64,000 bases of DNA from CAVQFB01 sp963711675 (GCA_963711675.1 CAVQFB010000006.1:124001-188000), one strand, 5' to 3'; numbered from the stretch's first letter, positions 32,901-42,661 are shown. Notes: a model not told the origin generated them from the letters alone. A program made the numbers and translations.

Positions 32901-34460
32901 GTGGCCAAGATTCAGCGTGCCATTCTGAGTGTGACCGACAAGACCGGGCTGGCGGATTTCGCCCGCAAGCTCTCCGGCATGGGTGTCGAACTGGTCTCGA
33001 CAGGCGGCACTGCCAAGCTGCTGCGGGACACGGGCATCTCGGTCAGGGACATTTCCGAGCTCACCGGCTTTCCCGAGATGCTCGATGGCCGCGTTAAGAC
33101 GCTGCATCCCAAGGTGCATGGCGGCATTTTGCATCGGCGCGAAGACGCCGGGCACCGCACCGCGGTGGCCGAACATGGAATTCAGCCGATCGATATGGTG
33201 GTGGTGAACCTGTACGCGTTTGAGAAGACCGCCTCCAAGGCCGGAGTGCACTTTGAAGAGCTGATCGAGAATATCGATATCGGCGGGCCGTCGATGATCC
33301 GGTCGGCGGCAAAGAACTTTCAAGACGTGGCGGTAGTGACTTCGCCTTCCGACTACGAAGCCATCGCACAGGAAATGTCGTCGCATGGCGGGGAACTTTC
33401 GCAGAGCACAAAGTGGCGGCTGGCGCAGAAGGCGTTTGCCACTACGGCAGCCTATGATTCCGCCATTGCTTCGACCCTTGAGCGCGTCAGCGCCAATGGA
33501 ACGTTCACGCTGCATTCCACGGACGAGGGCTTCCCCCCGGCGATGCGGCTGTCGTTCCTCAAGGTCATGGATTTGCGGTACGGCGAAAACCCGCACCAGA
33601 GAGCTGCGATGTACTCGGACGGATCGGGAACCGGGGTTGCGAATGCGCGCCAGCTGCAGGGCAAAGAACTTTCCTATAACAACATTGTGGACCTGCAAGC
33701 GGCCTGGGATCTGGCTCAGGAATTCGAAGAGCCCGTATGCGCCATTATCAAGCACACCAACCCCTGCGGCACAGCCACGGGTAACACGCTCGCGGAGGCC
33801 TACAGGAAGGCGCTGGAATGCGATCCGGTATCGGCGTTCGGAGGCGTGATTGGAGTGAACCGCCCAGTGGATGGCGATGCCGCTGAGGAGATGGCCAAGC
33901 TCTTTCTGGAGGTCATCGCAGCGCCCTCGTTCGACGAAGCCGCGAAGGCAAAGTTTGCCAGCAAGAAAAATCTGCGGCTGATTGAGGTCGTGTCCTCCCA
34001 GCAGAAGTGGGTGTTGAAGAATGTTTCCGGCGGAATCCTGGTGCAGGACGCCGACATTCGCCCGCTGACAGAAGCCGATCTGAAGGTAGTCACGAAGCGA
34101 GCCCCAACCCCCGAAGAAAAAGGGGCGCTACTGTTCGCGTGGAAAGTGTGCAAGCACGCGAAGTCCAATGCCATCCTCTATGCCCGCGACGGGCAAACGG
34201 TTGGCGTAGGTGCCGGACAAATGAGCCGCGTGGACTCATGCAAGATCGGTGCCATGAAAGCGCAGCTGCCGCTCAAGGGTACAGTCGCGGCGTCGGACGC
34301 ATTCTTCCCATTTCCGGACGGCGTTGAGGAGATCGCGAAGGCAGGCGCGACGGCGATCATCCAGCCAGGAGGTTCCGTGCGCGACCGGGAGGTCATTGAC
34401 GCGGCTGACCGCCTTGGCCTGGCCATGATATTCACAGGAGTACGGCATTTTCGGCACTAG
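32901..34460 (+). CDS. purH: Bifunctional AICAR formyltransferase/IMP cyclohydrolase
   Basis: Catalyses the last two steps of IMP synthesis; 519 residues. The N-terminal cyclohydrolase domain shows ILSVTDKTGL, STGGTAKLL and GRVKTLHPKVHGGIL. The C-terminal transformylase shows LRYGENPHQRAA, the KHTNPCG motif and the end TDAFFPFxDG-like SDAFFPFPDGVEE. The final residues (GLAMIFTGVRHFRH) are standard. It starts at GTG 32901 with GAGG 6 nt upstream. No other purine genes are next to it. Confidence 0.97.
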   Translation: MAKIQRAILSVTDKTGLADFARKLSGMGVELVSTGGTAKLLRDTGISVRDISELTGFPEMLDGRVKTLHPKVHGGILHRREDAGHRTAVAEHGIQPIDMVVVNLYAFEKTASKAGVHFEELIENIDIGGPSMIRSAAKNFQDVAVVTSPSDYEAIAQEMSSHGGELSQSTKWRLAQKAFATTAAYDSAIASTLERVSANGTFTLHSTDEGFPPAMRLSFLKVMDLRYGENPHQRAAMYSDGSGTGVANARQLQGKELSYNNIVDLQAAWDLAQEFEEPVCAIIKHTNPCGTATGNTLAEAYRKALECDPVSAFGGVIGVNRPVDGDAAEEMAKLFLEVIAAPSFDEAAKAKFASKKNLRLIEVVSSQQKWVLKNVSGGILVQDADIRPLTEADLKVVTKRAPTPEEKGALLFAWKVCKHAKSNAILYARDGQTVGVGAGQMSRVDSCKIGAMKAQLPLKGTVAASDAFFPFPDGVEEIAKAGATAIIQPGGSVRDREVIDAADRLGLAMIFTGVRHFRH

Positions 34461-34767
34461 AAATTATGGTTGCTTGTCGGCCCCTGATAGCTCCCCAGTG
34501 ACGGCCCTCGGTGTCACCTGGTCATCCACAGGGATTGTCAAGAAATGTTGAACTCTACGCGGTTGAAGAAGTTGCAGCAGTAAATCACTCGCTTAAGTCT
34601 CCGCTGACGCGCCGTTCCCATCGTCCCTGTACTTCTGGTCAGTATTTTTGCCGGTTCTTGCGCTCAGTTTTTGCTGAACTGCAAGCGCCAGAGGGTACAA
34701 TAAAGGCACCCGTCACCGGCGGTCCAGCATCCAAATTGCTATGGTTTTGGGAATCCGAAGGTCTTTC
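34461..34767. other. Intergenic region between purH and the TPR gene
   Basis: A 307-bp gap. A TACAAT -10-like hexamer at 34696-34701 lies 66 bp before the TPR start codon. No repeat, RNA gene or terminator with a T-run was found. Confidence 0.5.
34671..34701 (+). promoter_or_regulatory. Possible promoter of the TPR gene
   Basis: TTGCTG and TACAAT with 19-bp spacing. The -10 is good; the spacing is longer than ideal. Confidence 0.4.
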
Positions 34768-36828
34768 ATGAATAGAGTGTTTGTCGCACTTGCTGTGCTT
34801 TTGCTCACGGTGGGGAGCCTCCTCGCGCAACAGAAACCGGCCTCCACCTCGGATTCCAAAGAGCCACCAGCCACCGCTCCGCGCAAACCCGACAAGTCTG
34901 CTGCCTATTACCACTACACGCTGGCTCACATGTACGAAGAGCAGATGGCGGTGTACGGGCGCAGCGATCTGGCTAACAAGGCCATCGAGGAGTACCGGCT
35001 GGCGATCGAGGCTGATCCGTCGTCCGGCTACCTGACCGCCGCGCTGGCGGAACTCTACGCCAAAACCGGACGGATCCGCGATGCCGTGCTGGAAGCGCAG
35101 GACATCATCAAGCGGGATCCCAGCAATCTCGAGGCCCGCAAGCTGCTAGGCCGCATTTACTTGCGCTCCTTGGGCGACATGCAGTCGGGCAACGGTTCTG
35201 AAAACGTTCTGAAGCTGGCCATCGAGCAGTACGAGCAGATTGTAAAGATCGAGCCTGACAATGTAGACGACCATCTCCTGCTGGGACGGCTGTATCGGCT
35301 GAACAACGATTTCCAGAAGGCCGAAACCGAATTCAAGGCAGCCATCGCACTGCAGCCCGATTCCGAAGAAGCGATTACTACGCTGGCCTTGTTGTATGAC
35401 GACGAAGGCGATAGCTCACGCGCTACCCAGGTCCTGACCGGCATCCCGGACGCCAGCCGCTCCGCGAAGCTGTATTCGGTTCTTGGTTATACCTACGAAC
35501 AACAGAAGCAATACAAGGACGCAATCTCGGCCTATCGCAAGGCGATTGCGCTGGATCGCGAGAACCTGGATGCGATTCGCGGGTTGGCCCAGAACCTGTT
35601 GAATGACGGGCAAGTCGACGCGGCCCTCGAGCAGTACAAAATCATCGCGGACTCGAATCCGGAAGACCCGCAAACCTATCTGCGGATCGCCGAAATCTAT
35701 CGCAAGCAGGCCAAATACGACCAGGCTTTGGAGAATCTGAAGAAAGCCGAGTCCATGGTGCAGGACTCGATTGAAGTGCCCTACAACATCGCCGCGGTCT
35801 ACCAGGCGCAGGGCCGCTACGACGACGCCGTGCAGGTTCTGCAGGACTTGCTCAAGAAAACCGAGAAGGCCGACGGCAACTACACCCAGAACGAAAAAAA
35901 TAATCGCTCGGTTTTCCTGGAGCGGCTGGGCTCGATCTACAAGGATCAGGGAAATACCCAACTCGCGGTCGACACCTTCCGCAAGATGACGGCTCTTGGC
36001 GACGACAACGCCGTGCGTGGTTACCAGCAACTGATCGACACCTATCGTGAGGCCAAGCAGTGGCAGCAGGCCACCGCCGTGGCCAAGGAAGCGACCCAGA
36101 AGTTGCCCAAAGACCGGGGACTTCGCATGGTTCTGGATGGCCAGCTGGCCGACAGCGGTGAACCTGATAAGGCGCTGAAGGACGTTCACTCTCTTCTCGA
36201 AGGCAAGCCGGAGGATCGCGAGGTCTACATCACTCTGGCCCAGATGAATACGCGGTTGAAGCGCTTCGGCGATGCCGAGCAGGCGCTCGACAAGGCTGAG
36301 GAGCTTTCCACCAAGCCAGAGGACAAACAGTACATCTACTTCCTCCGCGGTTCCACCTTCGAGCGGCAGAAAAAGTACGACCAGGCGGAGGAACAATTCC
36401 GCAAGGTTCTCACCACCGACCCTCAAAACGCCATGACCCTGAATTATCTCGGCTACATGCTGGCCGACCGTGGGGTGAAGCTGGAAGAGGCCCTGACGCT
36501 CATCAAGAAGGCCGTGGATCTCGATCCCACGAACTACGCTTACCTGGACTCGCTGGGCTGGGCTTATTTCAAGCTGGGCAAGTATGAGTCCGCTGAAGAA
36601 AACCTGGTCAAGGCTTCGCAGCGCGAAGGAAAAGACCCGACGGTCCAGGATCACCTTGGCGATCTTTACCAGAAGACCGGCCGGTTGAAGCTTGCTGCCG
36701 CCCATTGGGACCGCGCTGTACAAGAGTGGAACCGGACCGTGGCCGCCGAGGTTGATGCGGATGCGTTGGCTCGCGTCCAGAAGAAGCTCGAGTCCGCCAA
36801 GGTCAAGCTGGCGAAAGAGCAGCCGTAA
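34768..36828 (+). CDS. Secreted large TPR-repeat protein
   Basis: 686 residues with a signal peptide (MNRVFVALAVLLLTVGSLLA, cleavage before QQKP). About a dozen tetratricopeptide repeats follow, for example AIEEYRLAIEADPSSGYLTA, AISAYRKAIALDRENLDAIR and AEEQFRKVLTTDPQNAMTLN. The C-terminal stretch with NYLGYMLADRGVKLEEALTL and NYAYLDSLGWAYFKLGKY is the form common in exported TPR scaffolds. The longer frame from 34741 is rejected because the ATG at 34768 has GAAGG upstream and starts the signal peptide. It is a likely periplasmic or outer-membrane assembly protein; partners are unknown. Confidence 0.9.
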   Translation: MNRVFVALAVLLLTVGSLLAQQKPASTSDSKEPPATAPRKPDKSAAYYHYTLAHMYEEQMAVYGRSDLANKAIEEYRLAIEADPSSGYLTAALAELYAKTGRIRDAVLEAQDIIKRDPSNLEARKLLGRIYLRSLGDMQSGNGSENVLKLAIEQYEQIVKIEPDNVDDHLLLGRLYRLNNDFQKAETEFKAAIALQPDSEEAITTLALLYDDEGDSSRATQVLTGIPDASRSAKLYSVLGYTYEQQKQYKDAISAYRKAIALDRENLDAIRGLAQNLLNDGQVDAALEQYKIIADSNPEDPQTYLRIAEIYRKQAKYDQALENLKKAESMVQDSIEVPYNIAAVYQAQGRYDDAVQVLQDLLKKTEKADGNYTQNEKNNRSVFLERLGSIYKDQGNTQLAVDTFRKMTALGDDNAVRGYQQLIDTYREAKQWQQATAVAKEATQKLPKDRGLRMVLDGQLADSGEPDKALKDVHSLLEGKPEDREVYITLAQMNTRLKRFGDAEQALDKAEELSTKPEDKQYIYFLRGSTFERQKKYDQAEEQFRKVLTTDPQNAMTLNYLGYMLADRGVKLEEALTLIKKAVDLDPTNYAYLDSLGWAYFKLGKYESAEENLVKASQREGKDPTVQDHLGDLYQKTGRLKLAAAHWDRAVQEWNRTVAAEVDADALARVQKKLESAKVKLAKEQP

Positions 36829-36992
36829 AAACCGTAGGTTTCGTTCCTGATCCCCTGCTCTGTGCTGCGAGTGTAAACCGCTCGTTGTGCGCCTGGAGAC
36901 CTTGCCCCGCCTTCGGTTGCCTCTTAATATGTCAGGGATTCGCTTCCGGCTGGACAGCTCGCAGATAAACAACCGGGGGAAAGGAAGACGCC

Positions 36993-37298
36993 ATGCGCGA
37001 GCAGCAAGTCAACCGTCTTAGCGGCAAGGTCGTACTTGTCCTATCCCTTATAGCGTTGTTTACGGTACTTACCGGGTACCTTCAGCCGCCCCAACCGGAC
37101 GAAGGCACAGGCGCACACATTTTCCAGCTATCAATCGCAGCGCTGGCGCCGATGATTCTGCTTTTCCTGGTCACCGCGGATTGGAAGCGACCTTTGCAAA
37201 GCTTGCGATCCATGGCATTTCCAGCTGTCGCGTTGGTCCTTGCTTTTAGCGCCTTGTATTACCTCGAGCACTATTATTACCTTGAGTTTCACCGATAG
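36993..37298 (+). CDS. Small hypothetical membrane protein
   Basis: 101 residues with three hydrophobic helices (GKVVLVLSLIALFTVLTGY, LSIAALAPMILLFLVT, MAFPAVALVLAFSALYYL) and a tyrosine-rich end (YYLEHYYYLEFHR). ATG 36993 has GGAAG 5 nt upstream. It lies alone between the TPR gene and a GNAT gene. No family is recognised. Confidence 0.7.
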   Translation: MREQQVNRLSGKVVLVLSLIALFTVLTGYLQPPQPDEGTGAHIFQLSIAALAPMILLFLVTADWKRPLQSLRSMAFPAVALVLAFSALYYLEHYYYLEFHR

Positions 37299-37467
37299 TT
37301 TCTTGTAGGCGGCGGAGTCATACCATCCACCCCGACAACGCCAACCTTTCAAGTCAACCCAGAACTCAAGCTTTCCTTGCCTTCCGAAAACTTGCTGCTG
37401 GTTGTAAATCGTCGGCGCGATGGATGACCACCGCAGCTCATACTTGGACTTCGGCATCGAGGGACAA

Positions 37468-37935
37468 ATGGACTCCGACATCGTCATCCGGGAAGCAACC
37501 GTAGAAGACATCCCGGAAATTCTTCGCCAACGGCGCGGCATGTATGAAGACATGGATTACAAGGATCCGGCGGCACTGGCCGCGATGCTCTCGACCAGCG
37601 AGACTTACTTATTCCATGCAGTAGCCGATGGCTCGTTTCGAGGTTGGCTGGCTCTCATGGAACGCCGCGTCGTGGCAGGTGGCGCGATTCTGCTCAGCCC
37701 TTGGCCCAGCCATCCCTACGACGGCCAGTGCCGGCGGGCAACGATTCTCAACGTGTACACATACCCCGATCATCGCCGCAAAGGAATCGCGCGCCGGCTC
37801 ATGCAGATCATGATTGACTGGTGCAGCAAGCAGCAATTTGCGGCGGTATATCTGCACGCGAGCAAAGATGGCAGGCACCTCTACGAGCAGTTGGGGTTCG
37901 AGCCGACGAATGAGATGAAGCTGACGCTGAAGTAG
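37468..37935 (+). CDS. GNAT family N-acetyltransferase
   Basis: 155 residues from ATG 37468 (GAGGGA just upstream; a frame to 37420 adds 16 residues unlike the family). The acetyl-CoA loop is YTYPDHRRKGIARRLMQIMI. The end LHASKDGRHLYEQLGFEPTNEMKL is typical of a GNAT group seen beside many Gram-positive and acidobacterial genes. It is 37 bp upstream of dgt. The substrate is unknown. Confidence 0.88.
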   Translation: MDSDIVIREATVEDIPEILRQRRGMYEDMDYKDPAALAAMLSTSETYLFHAVADGSFRGWLALMERRVVAGGAILLSPWPSHPYDGQCRRATILNVYTYPDHRRKGIARRLMQIMIDWCSKQQFAAVYLHASKDGRHLYEQLGFEPTNEMKLTLK

Positions 37936-37972
37936 CAATCCCTCACGTCATCCCCGGTGCTATTCTTGCCTC

Positions 37973-39091
37973 ATGCTCGCCGACTACGCGGTACACGTGG
38001 AACAGTCCCGTGGACGCCGCTTTCCCGAGCCCACCCACCGTTACCGCAATGACTTCCAGCGCGATCGCGACCGGGTCATTCACGCCCGCGCCTTCCGCCG
38101 GCTGGATTCGAAAACCCAGGTCTTCACTCGCCGTTACTCCGATCATTTCCGCAACCGGCTGACACACACCATCGAAGTGGCGCAGATTTCTCGCACCATC
38201 GCTGCCCAGCTCGGGCTCAATGTCGACTTGGTAGAGGCCCTGGCCCTGGTACACGACCTCGGACACCCGCCCTTTGGCCACGCCGGCGAAAAAGCTCTCG
38301 ACGCTGCCATGCGTCAGCACGGCTTGTATTTTGATCACAATCTGCATGCGCTGCGGATCGTGGAAGATTTCGAACTGCGCTACGCGGCATTCCGGGGGTT
38401 GAATCTCACCTTCGAAGTGCGGGAAGGCATCATCAAACACTCCCACGATTACACTGCCTGCGATTTCCCTGAGTTGAAAGAGTACCTGCTGGAAGAGCGG
38501 CCACCGCTCGAAGCGCAGTTGATCGATCTGACCGACGAAATCGCCTACAACACCGCCGACCTCGACGACGGCTACGAAGCTCACCTGCTCACGCTGGAGC
38601 AGATTCGCGAGGGCATTCCCGTATTTGACGGGTTTTATCGCGACGCAGAGAGAGCTTATCCCGATGCTCCCGACAAGTTGAAATTCAACGAGGCGCTGAG
38701 GCGCTTGTTTGATCGGCTGGTTAGCGACCTGATTCCGAACACTCAGAGCCGGATCAAGAAGGCGGCCGTCCGCAGTCTGAGCGACGTTCGCAAGCAGCCG
38801 GAACGGCTGGTGGCGTTCAGCGCTTCTGTGGAAGCAGAACGGCGGGCCATTAAAGAGTTCCTGTATCAGAACCTGTATTTCAGCTCAGCTCTGACTCCGG
38901 AAAAAGAAATTGCGGAGCGTGTGGTCACGGAGATGTTCGCGTTCTGGATGAAAAATCCGGAAGCACTTCCTCACAACTACCAGGAAAAAGCCGAGCAGGA
39001 TCCGCTCGCGCGCGTGGTCTGCGATTACATCGCCGGCATGACTGACAACTACATTCTGGAGCAGTTCGAAAAATACCTGGTAAAGGGCTAG
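37973..39091 (+). CDS. dgt: Deoxyguanosinetriphosphate triphosphohydrolase-like protein
   Basis: HD-domain enzyme splitting dNTPs into deoxynucleoside and triphosphate; 372 residues. The opening RGRRFPEPTHRYRNDFQRDR, ARAFRRLDSKTQVF and the metal ligands H65, H94-D95 (in LVHDLGHPPFGHAGE) and D184-type DEIAYNTADLDDG mark the Dgt family. It has no allosteric insertion like E. coli Dgt and fits the shorter clade. It ends 13 bp from the convergent M20 peptidase gene. Confidence 0.92.
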   Translation: MLADYAVHVEQSRGRRFPEPTHRYRNDFQRDRDRVIHARAFRRLDSKTQVFTRRYSDHFRNRLTHTIEVAQISRTIAAQLGLNVDLVEALALVHDLGHPPFGHAGEKALDAAMRQHGLYFDHNLHALRIVEDFELRYAAFRGLNLTFEVREGIIKHSHDYTACDFPELKEYLLEERPPLEAQLIDLTDEIAYNTADLDDGYEAHLLTLEQIREGIPVFDGFYRDAERAYPDAPDKLKFNEALRRLFDRLVSDLIPNTQSRIKKAAVRSLSDVRKQPERLVAFSASVEAERRAIKEFLYQNLYFSSALTPEKEIAERVVTEMFAFWMKNPEALPHNYQEKAEQDPLARVVCDYIAGMTDNYILEQFEKYLVKG

Positions 39092-39104
39092 CCCATCCCC
39101 ACCG

Positions 39105-40580
39105 TTATTTTCCTCCCGCCACCGAAGCTACGACGTCGTAGAGAATCCTCGGCGCACGCTGCAGCTCCTCCACGCGGACGCGTTCGTCGTTGCCGTGTTC
39201 CGTGCTGCCTTCTTCTTCTGTTGCGGTGTAGGGCGAGAATCCATAGGCGTTGATCCCCAGAGGACGATAGCGCTGGTTCTCGGTGTATCCGCTGGTCAAA
39301 CGCGGGACAACCGGCGTGCCCGGGAAGTATGCCTCCGTAACTTTGCGAATCGCGTCCACCAGGGTCGTATCTGTGGGTGAGGAGTTGGCCGTACGGAATT
39401 CCCTGGTCTGAGGCTCAACCGTCACATTGGGGTCGTTCACCACCTCGCGGATAGATGCCAGAAAAGCCTTCGGATCCTCGCCCGGCAGTAGGCGTACATC
39501 CAGGTTCGCCCAAGCTTCCGGAGGAATGACGTTGGTCTGTTCGGAGCCGCCCAGCATGGTCAGTGAAATAGTGTCCCGCAGCAGGTAATTGACGGACTCG
39601 TCCCGCTCCACCTCCTCCTGAAAACTCTTTTCCTGAATGGCCTGCCGGATATTCCGGAACTGCTCGGCCCGCTCGGGCGGCTCATAGGGTGCCATGTCAC
39701 GCAGATATTCTTCGACCACCGGCAGCACCTTCAATGGCGTGCGGTACTGGATGACCCGATTCAGCGCTCGCACCAGGCGGTCGGGAGCGGAATCGGCATT
39801 GGGGCGCGAGGCGTGCCCCGGACGTCCGTGGGCCACCACATGCAGCCACAGCGGCGTTTTTTCTCCAACATCCACGCTGATGTACTTGACCTTGCCGTTC
39901 TGCAGGAGGTTCTCTCCGCCTTCGTTGATCAGGAATTCGGCATCTCCGAGAAGATCGCGCTGATGCGAGATGAACCAATCCGTGCCCGTGCCCTCGGCTT
40001 CCTCGTCGCTCACCGCCAGAAAAATCACGTCGCGATCCAGGGGAACATGCTCCCGCTTGAGCATGACCATCACGACCAGCTGCGCCAGGCCTTCGTTTTT
40101 CATGTCCTGCGCGCCCCGGCCATACATCACGCTGCCTGAGATCGCTCCGCTGAAAGGCGGGTGCGTCCAGTGAGACGCGTCGCTGGTGACGACGTCCATG
40201 TGGTTCAGAAGAATCACGGGACGTTTCGCATCGACGGATGTGTGCGGCAGGCGCGCCCACAAATCAGCCCGCCCCGGCGCGTAGTCAAAAACACGATTCT
40301 CGATTCCCTCCTGGTCAAGAATCCTCTTGAAGAATGCCGCGGCCTTGGCTTCATTGCCGGGAGGATTGGTTGTGTCGATGCGGAGATACTCCTGCATCCG
40401 CTTGACCGAAAGCTCAGAATATTGCTTGAGGCGGTCAGCGGAAATTCTCGCTGAAGGTAGATTCGCGGGCGCTGCAGGGGTCTCTTGCGCGACGGCTCGA
40501 CCGGATATCGCAACCCCGACCAGGAGAGACAGTAAAGTAGTGCAACTGATGCAAAAAGAGTGCACATTCAGCTTCGGCAT
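39105..40580 (-). CDS. Secreted M20-family metallopeptidase
   Basis: 491 residues: signal peptide (CTTLLSLLVGVAISGRAVAQ), then the M20/ArgE/CPG2 catalytic domain. The metal ligand H127 is in LLNHMDVV, followed by GRGAQDMKNEG (bridging Asp) and SDEEAEGTGT (catalytic Glu). The dimerisation lid follows HVVAHGRPGHASRP. The final HGNDERV supplies the last histidine. Members include carboxypeptidases and aminoacylases, and the substrate cannot be told here. It is divergently oriented from the OmpA gene. Confidence 0.92.
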   Translation of the reverse strand: MPKLNVHSFCISCTTLLSLLVGVAISGRAVAQETPAAPANLPSARISADRLKQYSELSVKRMQEYLRIDTTNPPGNEAKAAAFFKRILDQEGIENRVFDYAPGRADLWARLPHTSVDAKRPVILLNHMDVVTSDASHWTHPPFSGAISGSVMYGRGAQDMKNEGLAQLVVMVMLKREHVPLDRDVIFLAVSDEEAEGTGTDWFISHQRDLLGDAEFLINEGGENLLQNGKVKYISVDVGEKTPLWLHVVAHGRPGHASRPNADSAPDRLVRALNRVIQYRTPLKVLPVVEEYLRDMAPYEPPERAEQFRNIRQAIQEKSFQEEVERDESVNYLLRDTISLTMLGGSEQTNVIPPEAWANLDVRLLPGEDPKAFLASIREVVNDPNVTVEPQTREFRTANSSPTDTTLVDAIRKVTEAYFPGTPVVPRLTSGYTENQRYRPLGINAYGFSPYTATEEEGSTEHGNDERVRVEELQRAPRILYDVVASVAGGK

Positions 40581-40961
40581 AATGCCCTCAGGGCGTTAAC
40601 TCCCTTGATAACAGGCCGCGCAGTTTTTATATCGGTTTCAGCCAAAATTACTCTGCGCGTGGATTTTGGCATACCAGATGCAGGCGACAGCGGTAGAATA
40701 TCATTGGTTCTGAAGGATTTATCTGTCCCTGCCTCACCGGGGTTTGGCAAGTGAACTGTTAGTAGTAGCAACAGGTCGTCATGATGTAGAGACGCCCAGG
40801 TTTTGGATTTTGGCATGCGTTGCGTCAGCGTATGCCGGCAAAGCCGATATAGCTTGCCTTTTAGTTTACCCGTAAGGGGACGCAATCAAAAATAACGCGA
40901 CACGCGCGTAACGCGTGCGGAGTGGAGCCCCAACGCTCCCCCATTTCGGAGGAAGTTTAAA
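40581..40961. other. Divergent intergenic region upstream of the OmpA-like gene
   Basis: A 381-bp control region between two divergent exported-protein genes. It contains two copies of TGGATTTTGGCAT (40660-40672 and about 40805-40817), a sigma-54-like site, and GTAACGCGTGCGG-type short palindromes before the OmpA start. The OmpA ribosome-binding site is GGAGG, 10 nt before ATG 40962. Confidence 0.5.
40667..40682 (+). promoter_or_regulatory. Candidate sigma-54-type promoter
   Basis: TGGCATACCAGATGCA has the GG and GC doublets at the -24/-12 spacing. No enhancer-binding protein gene is near, so this is weak. Confidence 0.25.
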
Positions 40962-41840
40962 ATGACCAACCGTATACTTGTAGCGTTGCTTCTGGCCGGG
41001 TCTCTCGCCGTGCCAGCCGTCGCGCAGCAGGATAATTCCAACTCCCAGAGTCAGCCCGCCGCCACCCAGAATACCGCGACTGACCAAAGCACTTCGACCC
41101 AAAGCGCGACCGGCAAACCGCTTCAGCCCCCGGCTCGCGAAGGCTTCTGGGGCCGCGTGAATCCCTTTGCCCGCAAAAAGTATGTACAGCGCCAGACCGC
41201 CCCGATTCGTGACCGCATCAACGAACTCGACGAGCTCACCGCCGCCAACAGCAAGATGATCAAGGACGTCGATTCGCGCGCCCAGCAAGGCATTCAGCTG
41301 GCTTCCGCCAAGGCGAACGAAGCCGATCAGCACGCCATCGACGCCGGCAACCGCGCCAACGCCGCGCAGGCGACCGCGCAGCAGGCCAGCACCCGCCTGA
41401 CTACGGTTGAGCAGGTGGTCACCAATATCGACCAGTATCAACCTTCGACCCAGACCGAAATCCGCTTCCGTCCTGGTCAGACCGTGCTGAGCAAGAACGC
41501 CAAGGACGCACTCGATGAGCTGGCCACCCCGCTGAAGACGCAGCGTGGCTACATCGTCGAGGTGCAGGGCTTCTCTTCAGGCCGCGGCCAGGCTGCCATC
41601 AGCAACTCGCAGAAGATGGCTGAGTCGGTGGTGCGCTACCTGGTTCTGAACCACGACATCCCGGTCTATCGCATCTATCTCGTGGGTATGGGCAACGCTC
41701 CCACGCAGACTGCGGCGGCGGCGACCGACAAGCCGAAGCACACCACCGGTGGACGCGTGGAGATCAGCCTCCTGAAGAACAACCTGGAACAGCTCGCCGG
41801 CAATCAGACGGCGGCTCCGACTCAGGAGCAACCCAAGTAA
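40962..41840 (+). CDS. OmpA-family outer-membrane protein
   Basis: 292 residues: signal peptide (MTNRILVALLLAGSLAVPAV, then AQQ), a Gln/Ser/Thr-rich low-complexity linker (residues 22-55), a coiled-coil-like middle with many Ala/Gln (about 90-150), and a C-terminal OmpA peptidoglycan-binding domain. The last reads FRPGQTVLSKNAKDALDELA, VEVQGFSSGRGQAAISNSQK and HTTGGRVEISL. There is no N-terminal beta-barrel. It probably bridges the outer membrane and cell wall. A strong terminator follows. Confidence 0.9.
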   Translation: MTNRILVALLLAGSLAVPAVAQQDNSNSQSQPAATQNTATDQSTSTQSATGKPLQPPAREGFWGRVNPFARKKYVQRQTAPIRDRINELDELTAANSKMIKDVDSRAQQGIQLASAKANEADQHAIDAGNRANAAQATAQQASTRLTTVEQVVTNIDQYQPSTQTEIRFRPGQTVLSKNAKDALDELATPLKTQRGYIVEVQGFSSGRGQAAISNSQKMAESVVRYLVLNHDIPVYRIYLVGMGNAPTQTAAAATDKPKHTTGGRVEISLLKNNLEQLAGNQTAAPTQEQPK

Positions 41841-41887
41841 CTCACACTGCAAGGCAGGAGCCTTCAGGCTCATTGCCCCTCCCCTGA

Positions 41888-41919
41888 AGCCTCTCGAGCA
41901 ATCGAGAGGCTTTTTTATT
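41888..41919 (+). terminator. Rho-independent terminator after the OmpA-like gene
   Basis: GCCTCTCG-AGCAAT-CGAGAGGC stem (41889-41910) followed by TTTTTTATTT. Confidence 0.92.
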
Positions 41920-41950
41920 TGGTACCGCACAACGACATTGCTCCATGAGA

Positions 41951-42060
41951 TTCGGGAGGGCACCGCTTCAGCGTTGCCGAAGAGCCGGTCCCACCCTTGT
42001 AATTCCGAGTCGTCCGGAACCGCGCTCTGCGCGGCGAGGACGAGCGAGGAATCTGCAGGT
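41951..42060. repeat. Palindrome and TGTAATTCCGAG repeat
   Basis: An imperfect palindrome GGCACCGC-TTCA-GCGTTGCC (41959-41978), then a unit like those at 26516 and 63378 that ends in GACGAGCGAGGAATCTGCAG. Confidence 0.6.
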
Positions 42061-42131
42061 CTTACACGTTACTGTGAGTCAGCGCTGCACCCGACGATGT
42101 AATATTCCTTCACCCCAAATCGGAAGCCATC

Positions 42132-42635
42132 ATGGAAACTCTCTATTACTCGCGTATGAAGTCGCTGGCCGGGCCGCTCGGCATCGGCGTCTCGCAAAAG
42201 GGCCTCGTTGCTCTGGAATTCGATCGCGGAAAATTTCCGCCGAAGAACAGCAAAGACATCACGTGGGAGAAGTTTGAAGAAAAGACGCGCCCCTATATTG
42301 CCGAGCTCGAGGAATACTTCGCTGGCGATCGCCGCGAGTTTAGCTTCCCTCTGGACCTGCGGGGCACACCCTTCCAGGTGAAATGCTGGCAAGCACTCCT
42401 GAAGATTCCCTACGGCGAGACCCGCACGTACGCCGACATCGCACGCGCCGTTGGCTGTCCGCAGGGATTTCGCGCCGTGGGCCTGGCGAATAACCGTAAT
42501 CCCATTGCGATCGTCGTGCCCTGCCATCGCGTGATCGCGTCCGACGGCACGCTCTGCGGCTACGGTGGCGGTCTCGACATCAAACGCAAGCTGCTCGAAC
42601 TGGAAGGCACCCTCACTGGTGTGCTGGCCGCGTAG
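42132..42635 (+). CDS. ogt: Methylated-DNA-protein-cysteine methyltransferase
   Basis: Suicide repair protein that removes alkyl groups from O6-guanine; 167 residues. The acceptor Cys131 is in the invariant VVPCHRVI. The recognition region GTPFQVKCWQALLKIPYGET and YADIARAVGCPQGFRAVG give the HTH and asparagine hinge (GLANNRNP). The N-terminal domain is short. It is co-directional with the hydrolase gene 26 bp downstream. Confidence 0.95.
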   Translation: METLYYSRMKSLAGPLGIGVSQKGLVALEFDRGKFPPKNSKDITWEKFEEKTRPYIAELEEYFAGDRREFSFPLDLRGTPFQVKCWQALLKIPYGETRTYADIARAVGCPQGFRAVGLANNRNPIAIVVPCHRVIASDGTLCGYGGGLDIKRKLLELEGTLTGVLAA

Positions 42636-42661
42636 GGTCTTTTTCGGTAGACTGCCTCACC

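Noticed and set aside
40807..40822. Second TGGCATGCGTTGCG as a sigma-54 promoter
   Set aside because: The GG-GC distance is two bases too short.
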